Assembly: GCA_023662705.1 (NCBI GenBank)
Contig: JAMPIM010000012.1
Location: forward strand, 1 to 44,516
Direction: 5' to 3'
Length of the DNA: 44,516 nucleotides
Origin: Candidatus Gastranaerophilales bacterium
Lineage (GTDB): Bacteria; Cyanobacteriota; Vampirovibrionia; Gastranaerophilales; Gastranaerophilaceae
The position numbers and the translations under genes are program-made. A model generated the notes under the pieces. It searched no databases and had not been told where the DNA came from. It saw nothing but the letters and a program-made list of their open reading frames with translations. This document shows, piece after piece, positions 25,420 to 32,867 of the stretch (position 1 is its first letter; the number at the start of each line of letters is the position of its first letter).

Positions 25420-26055
25420 CTAGTTTAATAGTTCAGCCATTGTTAAACCGCGTTTTTTAGCAACTTCGTTGAATGGTCTTAATGATTTAAGAGCTTCTAA
25501 AGTAGCGTTAGCAGCGTTAAGAGGTGATTTTGAACCTAAAGATTTTGAAAGAATATTTTCAATACCGGCAAGTTCAAGAACTGAACGAACAGCACCACCT
25601 GCGATAATACCTGTACCTTGTGAAGCAGGTCTTAACATAACTGCACCGGCACCTGATCTGCCTGTGATAGGGTGAGGAATAGTTGTTTTGAAAATAGGTA
25701 CTGTAATAAGATTTTTTCTGCCGTCTGCAATAGCTTTTTGGATAGCAATAATAACTTCTGAAGCTTTTGCACAACCAACACCAACTTGTCCTTTTTGGTT
25801 ACCAACAATAACGATAGCTCTGAAGCTTAATTTTTTACCACCTTTAACAACCTTTGTTACACGACGGATTTGAACAACTTGTTCTTTCCATTCTGATTCA
25901 GGTTTTTCTTCACGAGTTTCAACTCTTTTCTTTCTGCCGCCGCGTTGTCTTCTTGCAGGAGCTTCTTCTGTTGCATCTACAGTTTCAACAGCAGTTTCTT
26001 CAACAACTTCTGCAGTTGTTTCTTCTACTTGTGATTCTAGTTTTTCTTCTGACAT
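25420..26055 (-). CDS. rpsE: 30S ribosomal protein S5 with an N-terminal acidic/basic extension
   Basis: The S5 core starts near residue 56 (WKEQVVQIRRVTKVVKGG) with the double-stranded RNA-binding domain, containing the VGNQKGQVGVGCAKA loop, followed by the C-terminal domain (RSGAGAVMLRPASQGTGIIAGG, then LGSKSPLNAANATLEAL). The protein is 211 residues against about 167 in E. coli. The extra 55 residues are a low-complexity segment, first Glu/Val/Thr-rich and acidic, then basic (ARRQRGGRKKR). It is the first gene of its operon, whereas in most bacteria rplR (L18) stands directly upstream; here a promoter and a divergent gene follow. Confidence 0.95.
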   Translation of the reverse strand: MSEEKLESQVEETTAEVVEETAVETVDATEEAPARRQRGGRKKRVETREEKPESEWKEQVVQIRRVTKVVKGGKKLSFRAIVIVGNQKGQVGVGCAKASEVIIAIQKAIADGRKNLITVPIFKTTIPHPITGRSGAGAVMLRPASQGTGIIAGGAVRSVLELAGIENILSKSLGSKSPLNAANATLEALKSLRPFNEVAKKRGLTMAELLN

Positions 26056-26348
26056 GTTTAAATAAACCTTTCATTGTTTAATTATAGTGTTCTACTTTTT
26101 CTAATATTAACAATTAAATATTCAATACTAAAAACACCCGAAATTCAGGCATTAACGATATATTTAATTGTGGGTTTTTCTGACATAGAAATATTATCTC
26201 AAACAGCTTTGAAATGCAATAGTTGTGTTAAGAAAAATTAAAAATAATATGTATGGATGATTTACTTCAAAAATTGCTAAAGAAAAAAAACTCTAAGACG
26301 ATTTAGAAAGAGTACGTTTAAATTATATAGTTAATACCCGGAGAATAT
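26056..26348. other. Divergent intergenic region between rpsE and the TPR gene
   Basis: The 293-base, very AT-rich gap holds a minus-strand TATAAT at 26081-26086, about 26 bases before the rpsE ATG with a short leader containing AAAGG, which probably is the promoter of the ribosomal protein operon. CCGGAG before 26349 is the ribosome binding site of the TPR gene. No further gene or RNA is recognisable. Confidence 0.5.
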
Positions 26349-27998
26349 ATGACAGAACAGACCCTTACCCCGATAATGCCCCTATCGAGCTCATCAGATT
26401 CAATATTAAAAGAAGCAAGAGCAGCTCATGAAAAATATCTTATTAAACAGCAGGATGCAGATTTGGAGCATGCAATAGAATGTTATATTGATGCTATTAA
26501 AAATAATCCTTCTATCTCTGAAGCGTATTATCGTCTTGCCAGTTTATTGCTTATTAAAGGTCAAATTTCTGTTGAAGGTGCGTTAGAGCAATGTAAAACA
26601 GCTTTGAGTCTGGAGCCGAATAATCCGAATGCGCATATTTATACAGGGTATTTTCAATGTTTAAACGGAAATATGGAAGAAGCAGAAAAGGAATTCGCTC
26701 TTGCTATCTCAAATTCGGGTAAAAACTCTGCCCGTCCTCGCTTGTTCTTGTCAAAAGTTTTGTTAAACAAGATTAAGGGTGATGGCAAGCATGTTAAAGA
26801 CATGGTTAAGTTCCTTTATTATTTCTTATCAGGAAGCATGATGATTATGTGGGATTGCCCTTCCGTAAAAATGTTTTGCAAGTTTTTGGCAAATGATTTT
26901 TCAATCATGTCTTACAAAACTCTTGGTGAAACTTTTGAAAAAATGAAATTATTCCCATCTGCATTGGAAGCTTATTCAAAAGGACTTGAAAAAACTTCTC
27001 AATCAAATCTTTTCTATCAGAAGATGGGCGATTTATCTCTGGAATGCAATAATATTGAAGCTTCACGAGAATGCTACAGAAGAGCTCACGAAGTTAATCC
27101 TTCTGACAGAGAAGTTTTAATTAAACTGGCAACTATCAATCAGACTTATTTTCCTGATGATGTTGATATGACAATTGAATACTATAATTCGCTTCTAGAA
27201 TTCGGTATTGATTTAGATAAAATCTATTATGAATTAGGTCATTTATATTTGCAAAAATCGGATAAAATCCATGCTGTTTCTGCATTTAAACTAGCAGAAG
27301 AAATGAATCCTGAAAATCCATACTACAACAATTCACTGGCTTATGCTTATGTTAAAGCCGAACTTTATGACGATGCTATCGAGTATTATCAGCAAGCAAT
27401 TAAATTAAATCCTGATTCGGAATGGACTTCAATTGTTTGTCATGCTCTCGGAGCAATTTATGCTGAAATCAAAGAAAACTTTGAAGCGGCAGAAGCAACA
27501 TTTAATGCGGGAATGGTTTTAGATCCGAATAATATTGATATTCAATTATCTCTGGGTGATTTATTTATGGCTCAGAATGATTTGGATAAAGCTATTAAAA
27601 CATATTGCGATGCAATCACAACTGACCCGCTAAACTTTATGGCTTATGCAAAAGCAGGTCTTGCACTTTGGGAAAAAGATTACCTTGAAGAAGCAGTAGT
27701 TGCCTTCCATAAATCTATTGAATTAAATCCTGATTTTGAAATCTCACAGAATAATCTTGGTGTGGTTTATCTTGACGGTTTAGGAGACCCGAAAGAGTCT
27801 GTTGATTACTTTAAAAATGCAATCAATATTAATCCAAATTATACATTGGCTTATTTTAATCTTGGTCGTGCATATCAGGCAATCGGCGATAAATCTCTTG
27901 CTGCCGAATACTATCAAATGACAATGGATTTGAATAAGATTACCGAAGAATTGTCGGATAAAGAGATTCGTCAAAGACTGTATGATTTATTCGAATAA
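26349..27998 (+). CDS. Tetratricopeptide-repeat protein
   Basis: The 549-residue product is nearly all TPR helices of 34 residues. Clear repeats include SEAYYRLASLLLIKGQ (near 56), NNPNAHIYTGYFQCLNGNMEEA, KLFPSALEAYSKGLEKT, NPYYNNSLAYAYVKAELYDDA, NFMAYAKAGLALWEKDYLEEA and NYTLAYFNLGRAYQAIGDKS, about ten to twelve in all. TPR solenoids are scaffolds for protein-protein contacts. There is no signal peptide or catalytic domain. A more divergent segment (about 145-185, VKDMVKFLYYFLSGSMMIMW) interrupts the array. It stands alone on the plus strand and ends directly against the stop codon of the convergent flagellin gene, so the two messages must overlap at their 3' ends. Confidence 0.85.
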   Translation: MTEQTLTPIMPLSSSSDSILKEARAAHEKYLIKQQDADLEHAIECYIDAIKNNPSISEAYYRLASLLLIKGQISVEGALEQCKTALSLEPNNPNAHIYTGYFQCLNGNMEEAEKEFALAISNSGKNSARPRLFLSKVLLNKIKGDGKHVKDMVKFLYYFLSGSMMIMWDCPSVKMFCKFLANDFSIMSYKTLGETFEKMKLFPSALEAYSKGLEKTSQSNLFYQKMGDLSLECNNIEASRECYRRAHEVNPSDREVLIKLATINQTYFPDDVDMTIEYYNSLLEFGIDLDKIYYELGHLYLQKSDKIHAVSAFKLAEEMNPENPYYNNSLAYAYVKAELYDDAIEYYQQAIKLNPDSEWTSIVCHALGAIYAEIKENFEAAEATFNAGMVLDPNNIDIQLSLGDLFMAQNDLDKAIKTYCDAITTDPLNFMAYAKAGLALWEKDYLEEAVVAFHKSIELNPDFEISQNNLGVVYLDGLGDPKESVDYFKNAININPNYTLAYFNLGRAYQAIGDKSLAAEYYQMTMDLNKITEELSDKEIRQRLYDLFE

Positions 27999-30392
27999 TT
28001 ATATTAGTTGTAAAGCTAATGCAGGGCTCTGATTCGCAGTAGATAAAAGTGTTGCACTTGCTTGCTGCAAGATTTGCTGTTTAATGTATTCAGAGGAAAC
28101 TTGTGCAATATCAGCATCTCTTAGAGTAGATTGAGAAGATGCTAAATTATCATATTGAGTTGATATTTCTTCTAATGCGCTTTCCAGTCTGTTTTGTGAA
28201 GCACCTAGTTTTGTTTGTTTTTCAGAAACTGTATTTATAATTGAATCAAGAAGTTCTAATGTTCCATCTTGCTGTATACCTGTAGTAAGAATATTTCGAA
28301 GGTTTCCTAACGATATTGATGTTTCAGTGTTTATACGACTGTTCATGTCACCATCAATACCAACCTGTAAACCGACATGGTTTTCGTGAAAAGTATATGG
28401 AACAACTCCTGTATAAGCAGTACTGTCGGTTGCATCTTTACCTGAATAAACAAGCTTGGTCCCTTTGTCTTCGTAATAAGATGAATAATGACAATTTGTG
28501 ATAGTACCTTGTGAAGATCCTGCAATTACACCTTTGAGGTTGTCTGATTCTCCAAGAACATAACAATTGTCAAGCGTGCTTGTTGAATTCATATATCCGC
28601 ATAATCCACCGATTGAGCTTCCGCTTTTGCCGTTAACAGTTCCTGAGGAGTAGCAATTGGAAACAGTATTTGTTCCACTCATTGAACCACAAAATCCTCC
28701 AATGGTACTGCTTCCTTGTACGTTGCCGGTGGAGTAACAATTTGTAAATTCCGTTGTACAATTATAGTTTTGCCCTAAAAATCCTCCGACATAATAAGAT
28801 GTAGAAGTAACATCGCCCGTTGAGTAACAATCTGTAATCTCAAGATTAGTAATATTTTCCATTGTGCCTAAAAAGCCACCAACGGAAGAACCACTGCAAT
28901 TTACATCTCCAGTTGCAAAACAATTTTTTATTGTTGCAGATGAATTATTTTTTATAACTCCTATAAATCCGCCAACAAAATTAGAAATTGAATTTACATT
29001 ACCAGTAGAATAACAATCAGTTATGGCATTGATATTAGTTGTAGTTCCTATAAAACCGCCTACTTGTTCTTTTTTATTGACATTATTTACATTGCCTGTT
29101 GAATGACAATTGAGTATTGATCCATTACCCCAATAACCAGCAAAACCTCCTAATGCTCCATTTTTAGAAGTGACATTACCGGTTGCATAGCAATTTTCAA
29201 TAGTCCCTTGACCTTGTCCAACAAGACCACCACTCATTCCCAGTTCTATATCGACATTACCTGTGGCAAAACAATTTCTAATTGTAAGGTTTTCGCTTAT
29301 AGCTTGTCCAATTAAACCTCCGCATTGTTTTCCTGTTCCGCTGACATTCCCAGTTGCATAACAATTTTCAACAACTCCATCTACTTTACCAATTAATCCT
29401 CCATCACCCCCGAGCCATGTTGGATCAGAAGGATTTGCGGATGCACAATTGTTAATATTTTCGATTGTTGCATAACAGTTACTGATATTAGAACTAAATG
29501 CACAACCAACAAGCGGACCATTGCATATATCACCATGAATTAATTTTCCGCTTATAATACCTAAGTTTTTTATTGTGGCATTTTGAGTAGAACCAAATAA
29601 TCCATTATATCCATATGTTGTATTGATATATAAATTGCTAATTTTATAACCATTACCATCAAATGTACCTGTAAAACGATTACTATTTCCGATTGGTGTC
29701 CATCCGTTTCCAGAAGAATAAGCTGATAAATCAATATCAGCTCCTAGTACAAATTCACTGCCAGCAGTAATTTTTCCTGCATTTTGCATTTTGGCAAGTT
29801 TAGCCAACTCATCAGCTGAAGAAATTGAGTAAGTTCCTTTTGCAAGAGTTTGAGTTTCGTCAATACTTGCTAATGATGTCATTTTGCTTGTGTCGCGGAC
29901 TTCTATATCTTGTAAAAAACCGTTTTCATTAACTACTAAGCCTTTTGCTCCTGCGGTTTGTTCATCTATACCTGATGAGCCGAAAACTTTCTGTCCGTTA
30001 AATTCTGCGCTGTTACGAGTTCTGTATATTTCATTAATCAGAGCCGCTGCTTCTTTATTCATTGCACTAATGGATTGTTTGCCATAAGTCCCATTTGAAG
30101 CTTGTTCCGCAAGCGCGCGTAAACGGGTTAGCTTATCACTGATAATATCTAAATTATCGCTTGCTGTAGTTATATAATCCAAACCTGCTGCAACATTTTC
30201 CTCTGCTATATTATAAGCGCTCAATTTAGTACCCATATTCGTTGAAATTGAGTAGTTTGCAGCATTGTCCTTTGCGCCATTGATTTTATAACCGGTGGTC
30301 ATTCTTTCAATAGCTGTATTAAGTTTAAGAGTAGATGTCTTAAGGCTGTTCTGCGCAATAAGAGCTTGGAGGTTTGTATTTATACTAAGCAT
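27999..30392 (-). CDS. Flagellin with a GLUG-repeat beta-helix in place of its variable domain
   Basis: The 797-residue protein has the conserved flagellin ends. Residues 1-140 hold the D0/D1 helices (MLSINTNLQALIAQNSLK, RMTTGYKINGAKDNAA, LTRLRALAEQASNGTYG) and residues 670-797 the C-terminal pair (LQVGIDGDMN, QNRLESALEEI, then the terminal ATLLSTANQSPALALQLI). Between them lies a 450-residue insert: a pre-GLUG module (WTPIGNSNRFTGTFDGNGYK, near 231-250) and about twelve GLUG-type repeats of 27-31 residues with the form NCYATGNV...GGLIG. The repeats align one cysteine each (306, 344, 374, 401, 429, 460, 491, 522, 552, 580, 610, 634); the insert has 20 Cys, the rest none. GLUG repeats form beta-helices in adhesins and surface proteins. 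GGAGGT lies four bases before ATG 30392; an upstream TTG at 30404 lies inside that site. Confidence 0.92.
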   Translation of the reverse strand: MLSINTNLQALIAQNSLKTSTLKLNTAIERMTTGYKINGAKDNAANYSISTNMGTKLSAYNIAEENVAAGLDYITTASDNLDIISDKLTRLRALAEQASNGTYGKQSISAMNKEAAALINEIYRTRNSAEFNGQKVFGSSGIDEQTAGAKGLVVNENGFLQDIEVRDTSKMTSLASIDETQTLAKGTYSISSADELAKLAKMQNAGKITAGSEFVLGADIDLSAYSSGNGWTPIGNSNRFTGTFDGNGYKISNLYINTTYGYNGLFGSTQNATIKNLGIISGKLIHGDICNGPLVGCAFSSNISNCYATIENINNCASANPSDPTWLGGDGGLIGKVDGVVENCYATGNVSGTGKQCGGLIGQAISENLTIRNCFATGNVDIELGMSGGLVGQGQGTIENCYATGNVTSKNGALGGFAGYWGNGSILNCHSTGNVNNVNKKEQVGGFIGTTTNINAITDCYSTGNVNSISNFVGGFIGVIKNNSSATIKNCFATGDVNCSGSSVGGFLGTMENITNLEITDCYSTGDVTSTSYYVGGFLGQNYNCTTEFTNCYSTGNVQGSSTIGGFCGSMSGTNTVSNCYSSGTVNGKSGSSIGGLCGYMNSTSTLDNCYVLGESDNLKGVIAGSSQGTITNCHYSSYYEDKGTKLVYSGKDATDSTAYTGVVPYTFHENHVGLQVGIDGDMNSRINTETSISLGNLRNILTTGIQQDGTLELLDSIINTVSEKQTKLGASQNRLESALEEISTQYDNLASSQSTLRDADIAQVSSEYIKQQILQQASATLLSTANQSPALALQLI
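28475..29825 (-). repeat. Tandem degenerate 81-93-bp repeats encoding GLUG modules
   Basis: About twelve in-frame copies encode the NCYxTGNV...GG(L/F)xG unit. The phrase GTTGCATAGCAATTTTC or close variants recurs along the plus strand (e.g. near 29183, 29363). Copies are diverged, so the array is old rather than freshly expanded, yet could still recombine. Confidence 0.8.
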
Positions 30393-30603
30393 AAATACCT
30401 CCAAACCTTGTTATAGAGAGGGTTTTGCCCCCCCCCCCCGAACGCGACAATGCCAGTAGGGGCGAAATTTATAGGTATATTTTTATTTCCAACCTTTAGC
30501 ATTAATCTATATCCTTATATACTTTACAAATGCCATATGATGGAAACTAATAACGAAATTTACAAAAAATGTTACAATTTATGTAATATTTCTTTACATT
30601 ATT
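30393..30603. other. Promoter/leader region of the GLUG flagellin gene
   Basis: The 211 bases hold GGAGGT, the G12 tract (30428-30439), and on the minus strand TAAATTT (near 30468-30474) followed 11 bases later by GCATTGTC, which only loosely resembles the flagellar sigma-28 pattern. Further up are repeated TTTACA/TTACA elements (30521, 30559, 30594). No gene is seen. Confidence 0.4.
30428..30439 (-). repeat. Run of 12 C (12 G on the coding strand) in the flagellin leader
   Basis: A perfect homopolymer of 12 lies 36-47 bases upstream of the ATG of the GLUG flagellin. In so AT-rich a sequence a run of this length is very unlikely by chance, and such tracts are typical contingency loci that change length by slipped-strand mispairing. 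It is the only such G/C tract in the window. Confidence 0.9.
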
Positions 30604-31272
30604 TTATCTTACATTTAAAAATTTATGGGTTTGAGGTATTACTCTGACTTTTTTGTAATTCTGTAAAAACTTATTCATAATTCGCTCTAAAAAATCATTG
30701 CTTACAGAAAATTCATTTCCAAGCATTTTAGGCTGTAATATGATTTCAATTCCGTATTTTGCACCTAGTTTACAAGTTTTGGTTATTTCTTCCTGAGTAA
30801 TATTTTCATCAAAAACTACTTTCGCAAAAAGCTTTTTTTGTTTAGCTGCTTCAAAAAAACTGTCATGTTCTTCCCACATGCCGCTTATTCCTGTACAGCT
30901 TGGAAGTTTTATGTCAGCTGAAATGTAGTCGGTATAATCAATAATTTCTTTTAATTCACCTGCTAAAGTTGCATTTGTTTCCAAATAAACAGGTAAAGGG
31001 CATTGCGGTAAAAACTCTTTCAAGAATCCTGTGTTTAAGAGCGGTTCTCCACCTGTAAGCGAAATAGAATGACAGTCAGAACTTGATTTAGCAAGTTCGA
31101 CAAGTTCTTCTACGGTATACTCTTTGCTTCCTTTTTTCTTGAAATCTGTATCGCAATAGTTACAATCAAGGTTGCATCCGCAAAATCTTACGAACAATTG
31201 TTTGTAACCTATATAAGGACCTTCCCCTTGAATAGATGTAAAAACTTCTTTTATTAGTGCTGTATTTGCCAT
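30604..31272 (-). CDS. queE: 7-carboxy-7-deazaguanine synthase
   Basis: QueE is a radical SAM enzyme that makes 7-carboxy-7-deazaguanine from 6-carboxy-tetrahydropterin in queuosine/preQ0 synthesis. The 222-residue protein has FTSIQGEGPYIGYKQLFVRF (11-30), the cluster motif CX3CX2C (Cys33, Cys37, Cys40), SLTGGEPLL for SAM binding, and a short TIM-barrel-like fold typical of QueE. The ATG shares one base with the stop codon of the DnaJ-like gene upstream, so they form one operon. The other queuosine genes (queC, queD, queF) are not in this window. Confidence 0.93.
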   Translation of the reverse strand: MANTALIKEVFTSIQGEGPYIGYKQLFVRFCGCNLDCNYCDTDFKKKGSKEYTVEELVELAKSSSDCHSISLTGGEPLLNTGFLKEFLPQCPLPVYLETNATLAGELKEIIDYTDYISADIKLPSCTGISGMWEEHDSFFEAAKQKKLFAKVVFDENITQEEITKTCKLGAKYGIEIILQPKMLGNEFSVSNDFLERIMNKFLQNYKKVRVIPQTHKFLNVR

Positions 31273-32264
31273 TATAAATTATCTCTTACATTCCCTGATG
31301 AAATCTCTTCCAATTTCTTATAAAGAGCAATTTCTGCATCTGTAAGGTTTTTTGGAATACGAATTTCTACAGTAATAATCATATCACCAACTTTTTCATT
31401 TTGCACTATGCCGCATCCTGCAAGACGGATTTTTTGTCCGTTTTGAGTATTTGGAGCGAGTTTTACGTTAACGCAGCCGTTGATTGTGCAAACTTTGATT
31501 GTCGCACCAAGAACAGCTTCTGATGGTGTGATAGGAATGTTTTTGAGAATATTTAAACCTTCGGTTTTGTAGTTTTGGGTTGCTTTAATATGAACAGTAA
31601 TATATAAATCCCCGTTTTTGCCGCCGTCAAGACTTGCTTTTCCTTCGCCAGCAAGTCTGATTTTTGAACCGTCTTTTACTTCAGCGGGGATTTTTACCGT
31701 GAATTTTTTATAATTTGTTACTTCGCCTTTCCCATTGCAATGAGAGCAAAAGCTTCCGTTTACGAATCGTTTGCCCCTGCATTTAGGGCAGGTTTGGGTT
31801 TGAAGCATGTTTATTGTTTTTGTAACACCGCTCATTGCTTCAAATACAGAGATTTCGATATCTGTATGAATATCATCTCCGCGTTTTGGCTGAGATGCGC
31901 TGTCGTTTCTATAATTAGTTTCGCGTTTTCTTTTAGCAAGAAAATCTTCCCAGGTGAAATAGAAACCGCGTTGATTATCGTTTTCGTTAGGTTTGGTTGT
32001 ATATGATTCTTGTTTTTTTTGAGATTGAGCCTCGCCTTTTGCGTAAGAATAGAATCTGCGAGCTCTATCATATTCTTCTTTTTTTACATTATTAGATAGG
32101 ATTTCATAAGCTTCATTGATTTCTTTGAATTTTGAAATAACATCTTCTGTGTTACCTGCAACATCAGGATGCCATTTTCTTGCAAGCTTACGATAAGCTG
32201 ACTTTATGTTTTCGGCTGATTCAAACTCCGCAACGCCGAGAATTTTATAATAATCTTTAGTCAT
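31272..32264 (-). CDS. DnaJ-like co-chaperone with a half-size zinc finger
   Basis: The 330-residue product starts with a complete J-domain (YYKILGVAEFESAENIKSAYRK, with HPD at 32-34) that would stimulate a DnaK. A charged linker follows, then a shortened cysteine region with only two CXXCXGXG-type motifs, CPKCRGKR (Cys159, Cys162) and CSHCNGKG (Cys173, Cys176); classical DnaJ has four. Two C-terminal peptide-binding domains complete it (VKIPAEVKDGSKIRLAGEG; NGQKIRLAGCG). With one possible zinc site it lies between DnaJ (type A) and CbpA (type B). A weak ribosome binding site precedes ATG 32264. Confidence 0.9.
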   Translation of the reverse strand: MTKDYYKILGVAEFESAENIKSAYRKLARKWHPDVAGNTEDVISKFKEINEAYEILSNNVKKEEYDRARRFYSYAKGEAQSQKKQESYTTKPNENDNQRGFYFTWEDFLAKRKRETNYRNDSASQPKRGDDIHTDIEISVFEAMSGVTKTINMLQTQTCPKCRGKRFVNGSFCSHCNGKGEVTNYKKFTVKIPAEVKDGSKIRLAGEGKASLDGGKNGDLYITVHIKATQNYKTEGLNILKNIPITPSEAVLGATIKVCTINGCVNVKLAPNTQNGQKIRLAGCGIVQNEKVGDMIITVEIRIPKNLTDAEIALYKKLEEISSGNVRDNL

Positions 32265-32336
32265 ACTTTAGATTTAATGACCCGATAAAAAAAGTCAACA
32301 TAGGGAAGGATAAATTTTATGTTAGAATACTAATGT

Positions 32337-32363
32337 GCCGATGTGGCTCACCTGGTTGAGTAA
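32337..32363 (+). other. Sequence resembling the 5' part of a tRNA (tRNA-Thr-like), without the rest
   Basis: GCCGATGTGGCTCACCTGG followed by TTGAG looks like the acceptor strand and D-arm of a bacterial tRNA-Thr. No anticodon arm, T-arm or matching CATCGGC acceptor follows before the Lrp-type gene starts at 32385. A -10-like TAGAAT (about 32323-32328) would start transcription near its first G. It is either a tRNA remnant in the leader of the next gene or coincidence. Confidence 0.35.
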
Positions 32364-32384
32364 GCTATAGGATAAAGGAAGTTT

Positions 32385-32867
32385 ATGAGAGAAGAATTAT
32401 TAAGATTAATTGAAAAAAACAGTCGGATTGATTTAAAAGAACTGGCTGTTTTATTAGGCAGGGAAGAAATAGAAGTTGTAAATGAACTTTCCAAGCTTGA
32501 ATCGGAAGGGATTATCTGCGGATATCATACGCTTATAAACTGGGACAAAACTTCGATTGAAAAGGTTACTGCGCTTATTGAAGTCAAGGTTACTCCTCAG
32601 AGAGGTCAGGGATTTGATAAGATTGCGGAAAGAATTTATAACTATCCTGAAGTGAGAGCTGTTTATCTGATTTCTGGCGGGTATGATTTGTTGATTACTC
32701 TGGAAGAGAAATCGCTCAAAGAAATTGCAGGGTTTGTTTCCGATAAACTATCAACTCTCGACAGTGTTTTATCAACTGCAACTCATTTTGTTTTGAAAAA
32801 ATACAAAGATCACGGAACAGTTTTTGATAAAGAGCATGGCGATGAACGTGAGGTTGTTACTCCATGA
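32385..32867 (+). CDS. Lrp/AsnC-family transcriptional regulator
   Basis: The 160-residue protein has an N-terminal winged helix-turn-helix (IDLKELAVLLGREEIEVVNELSKLESEGIICGY, residues 15-48) and a C-terminal RAM/AsnC domain (VTALIEVKVTPQRGQGFDKIA, then VRAVYLISGGYDLLITLEEKS) which binds amino acids and forms octamers. It overlaps the aminotransferase gene by four bases (ATGA), so it is likely to control its partner in response to an amino acid, as in other Lrp-aminotransferase pairs. AAAGGA precedes the ATG. Confidence 0.92.
   Translation: MREELLRLIEKNSRIDLKELAVLLGREEIEVVNELSKLESEGIICGYHTLINWDKTSIEKVTALIEVKVTPQRGQGFDKIAERIYNYPEVRAVYLISGGYDLLITLEEKSLKEIAGFVSDKLSTLDSVLSTATHFVLKKYKDHGTVFDKEHGDEREVVTP

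Noticed and set aside
28475..29825. Regularly spaced similar units, at first glance like a CRISPR or satellite array
   Set aside because: The units are in frame, encode the GLUG repeats of a single open frame, vary in length (81-93 bp) and lack conserved repeat and unique-spacer structure.
30440..30480. Sigma-28-like promoter (TAAATTT, 11 bases, GCATTGTC) before the GLUG flagellin
   Set aside because: The -10 half fits GCCGATAA poorly, so I mention it in the region note only and do not call it as a promoter.
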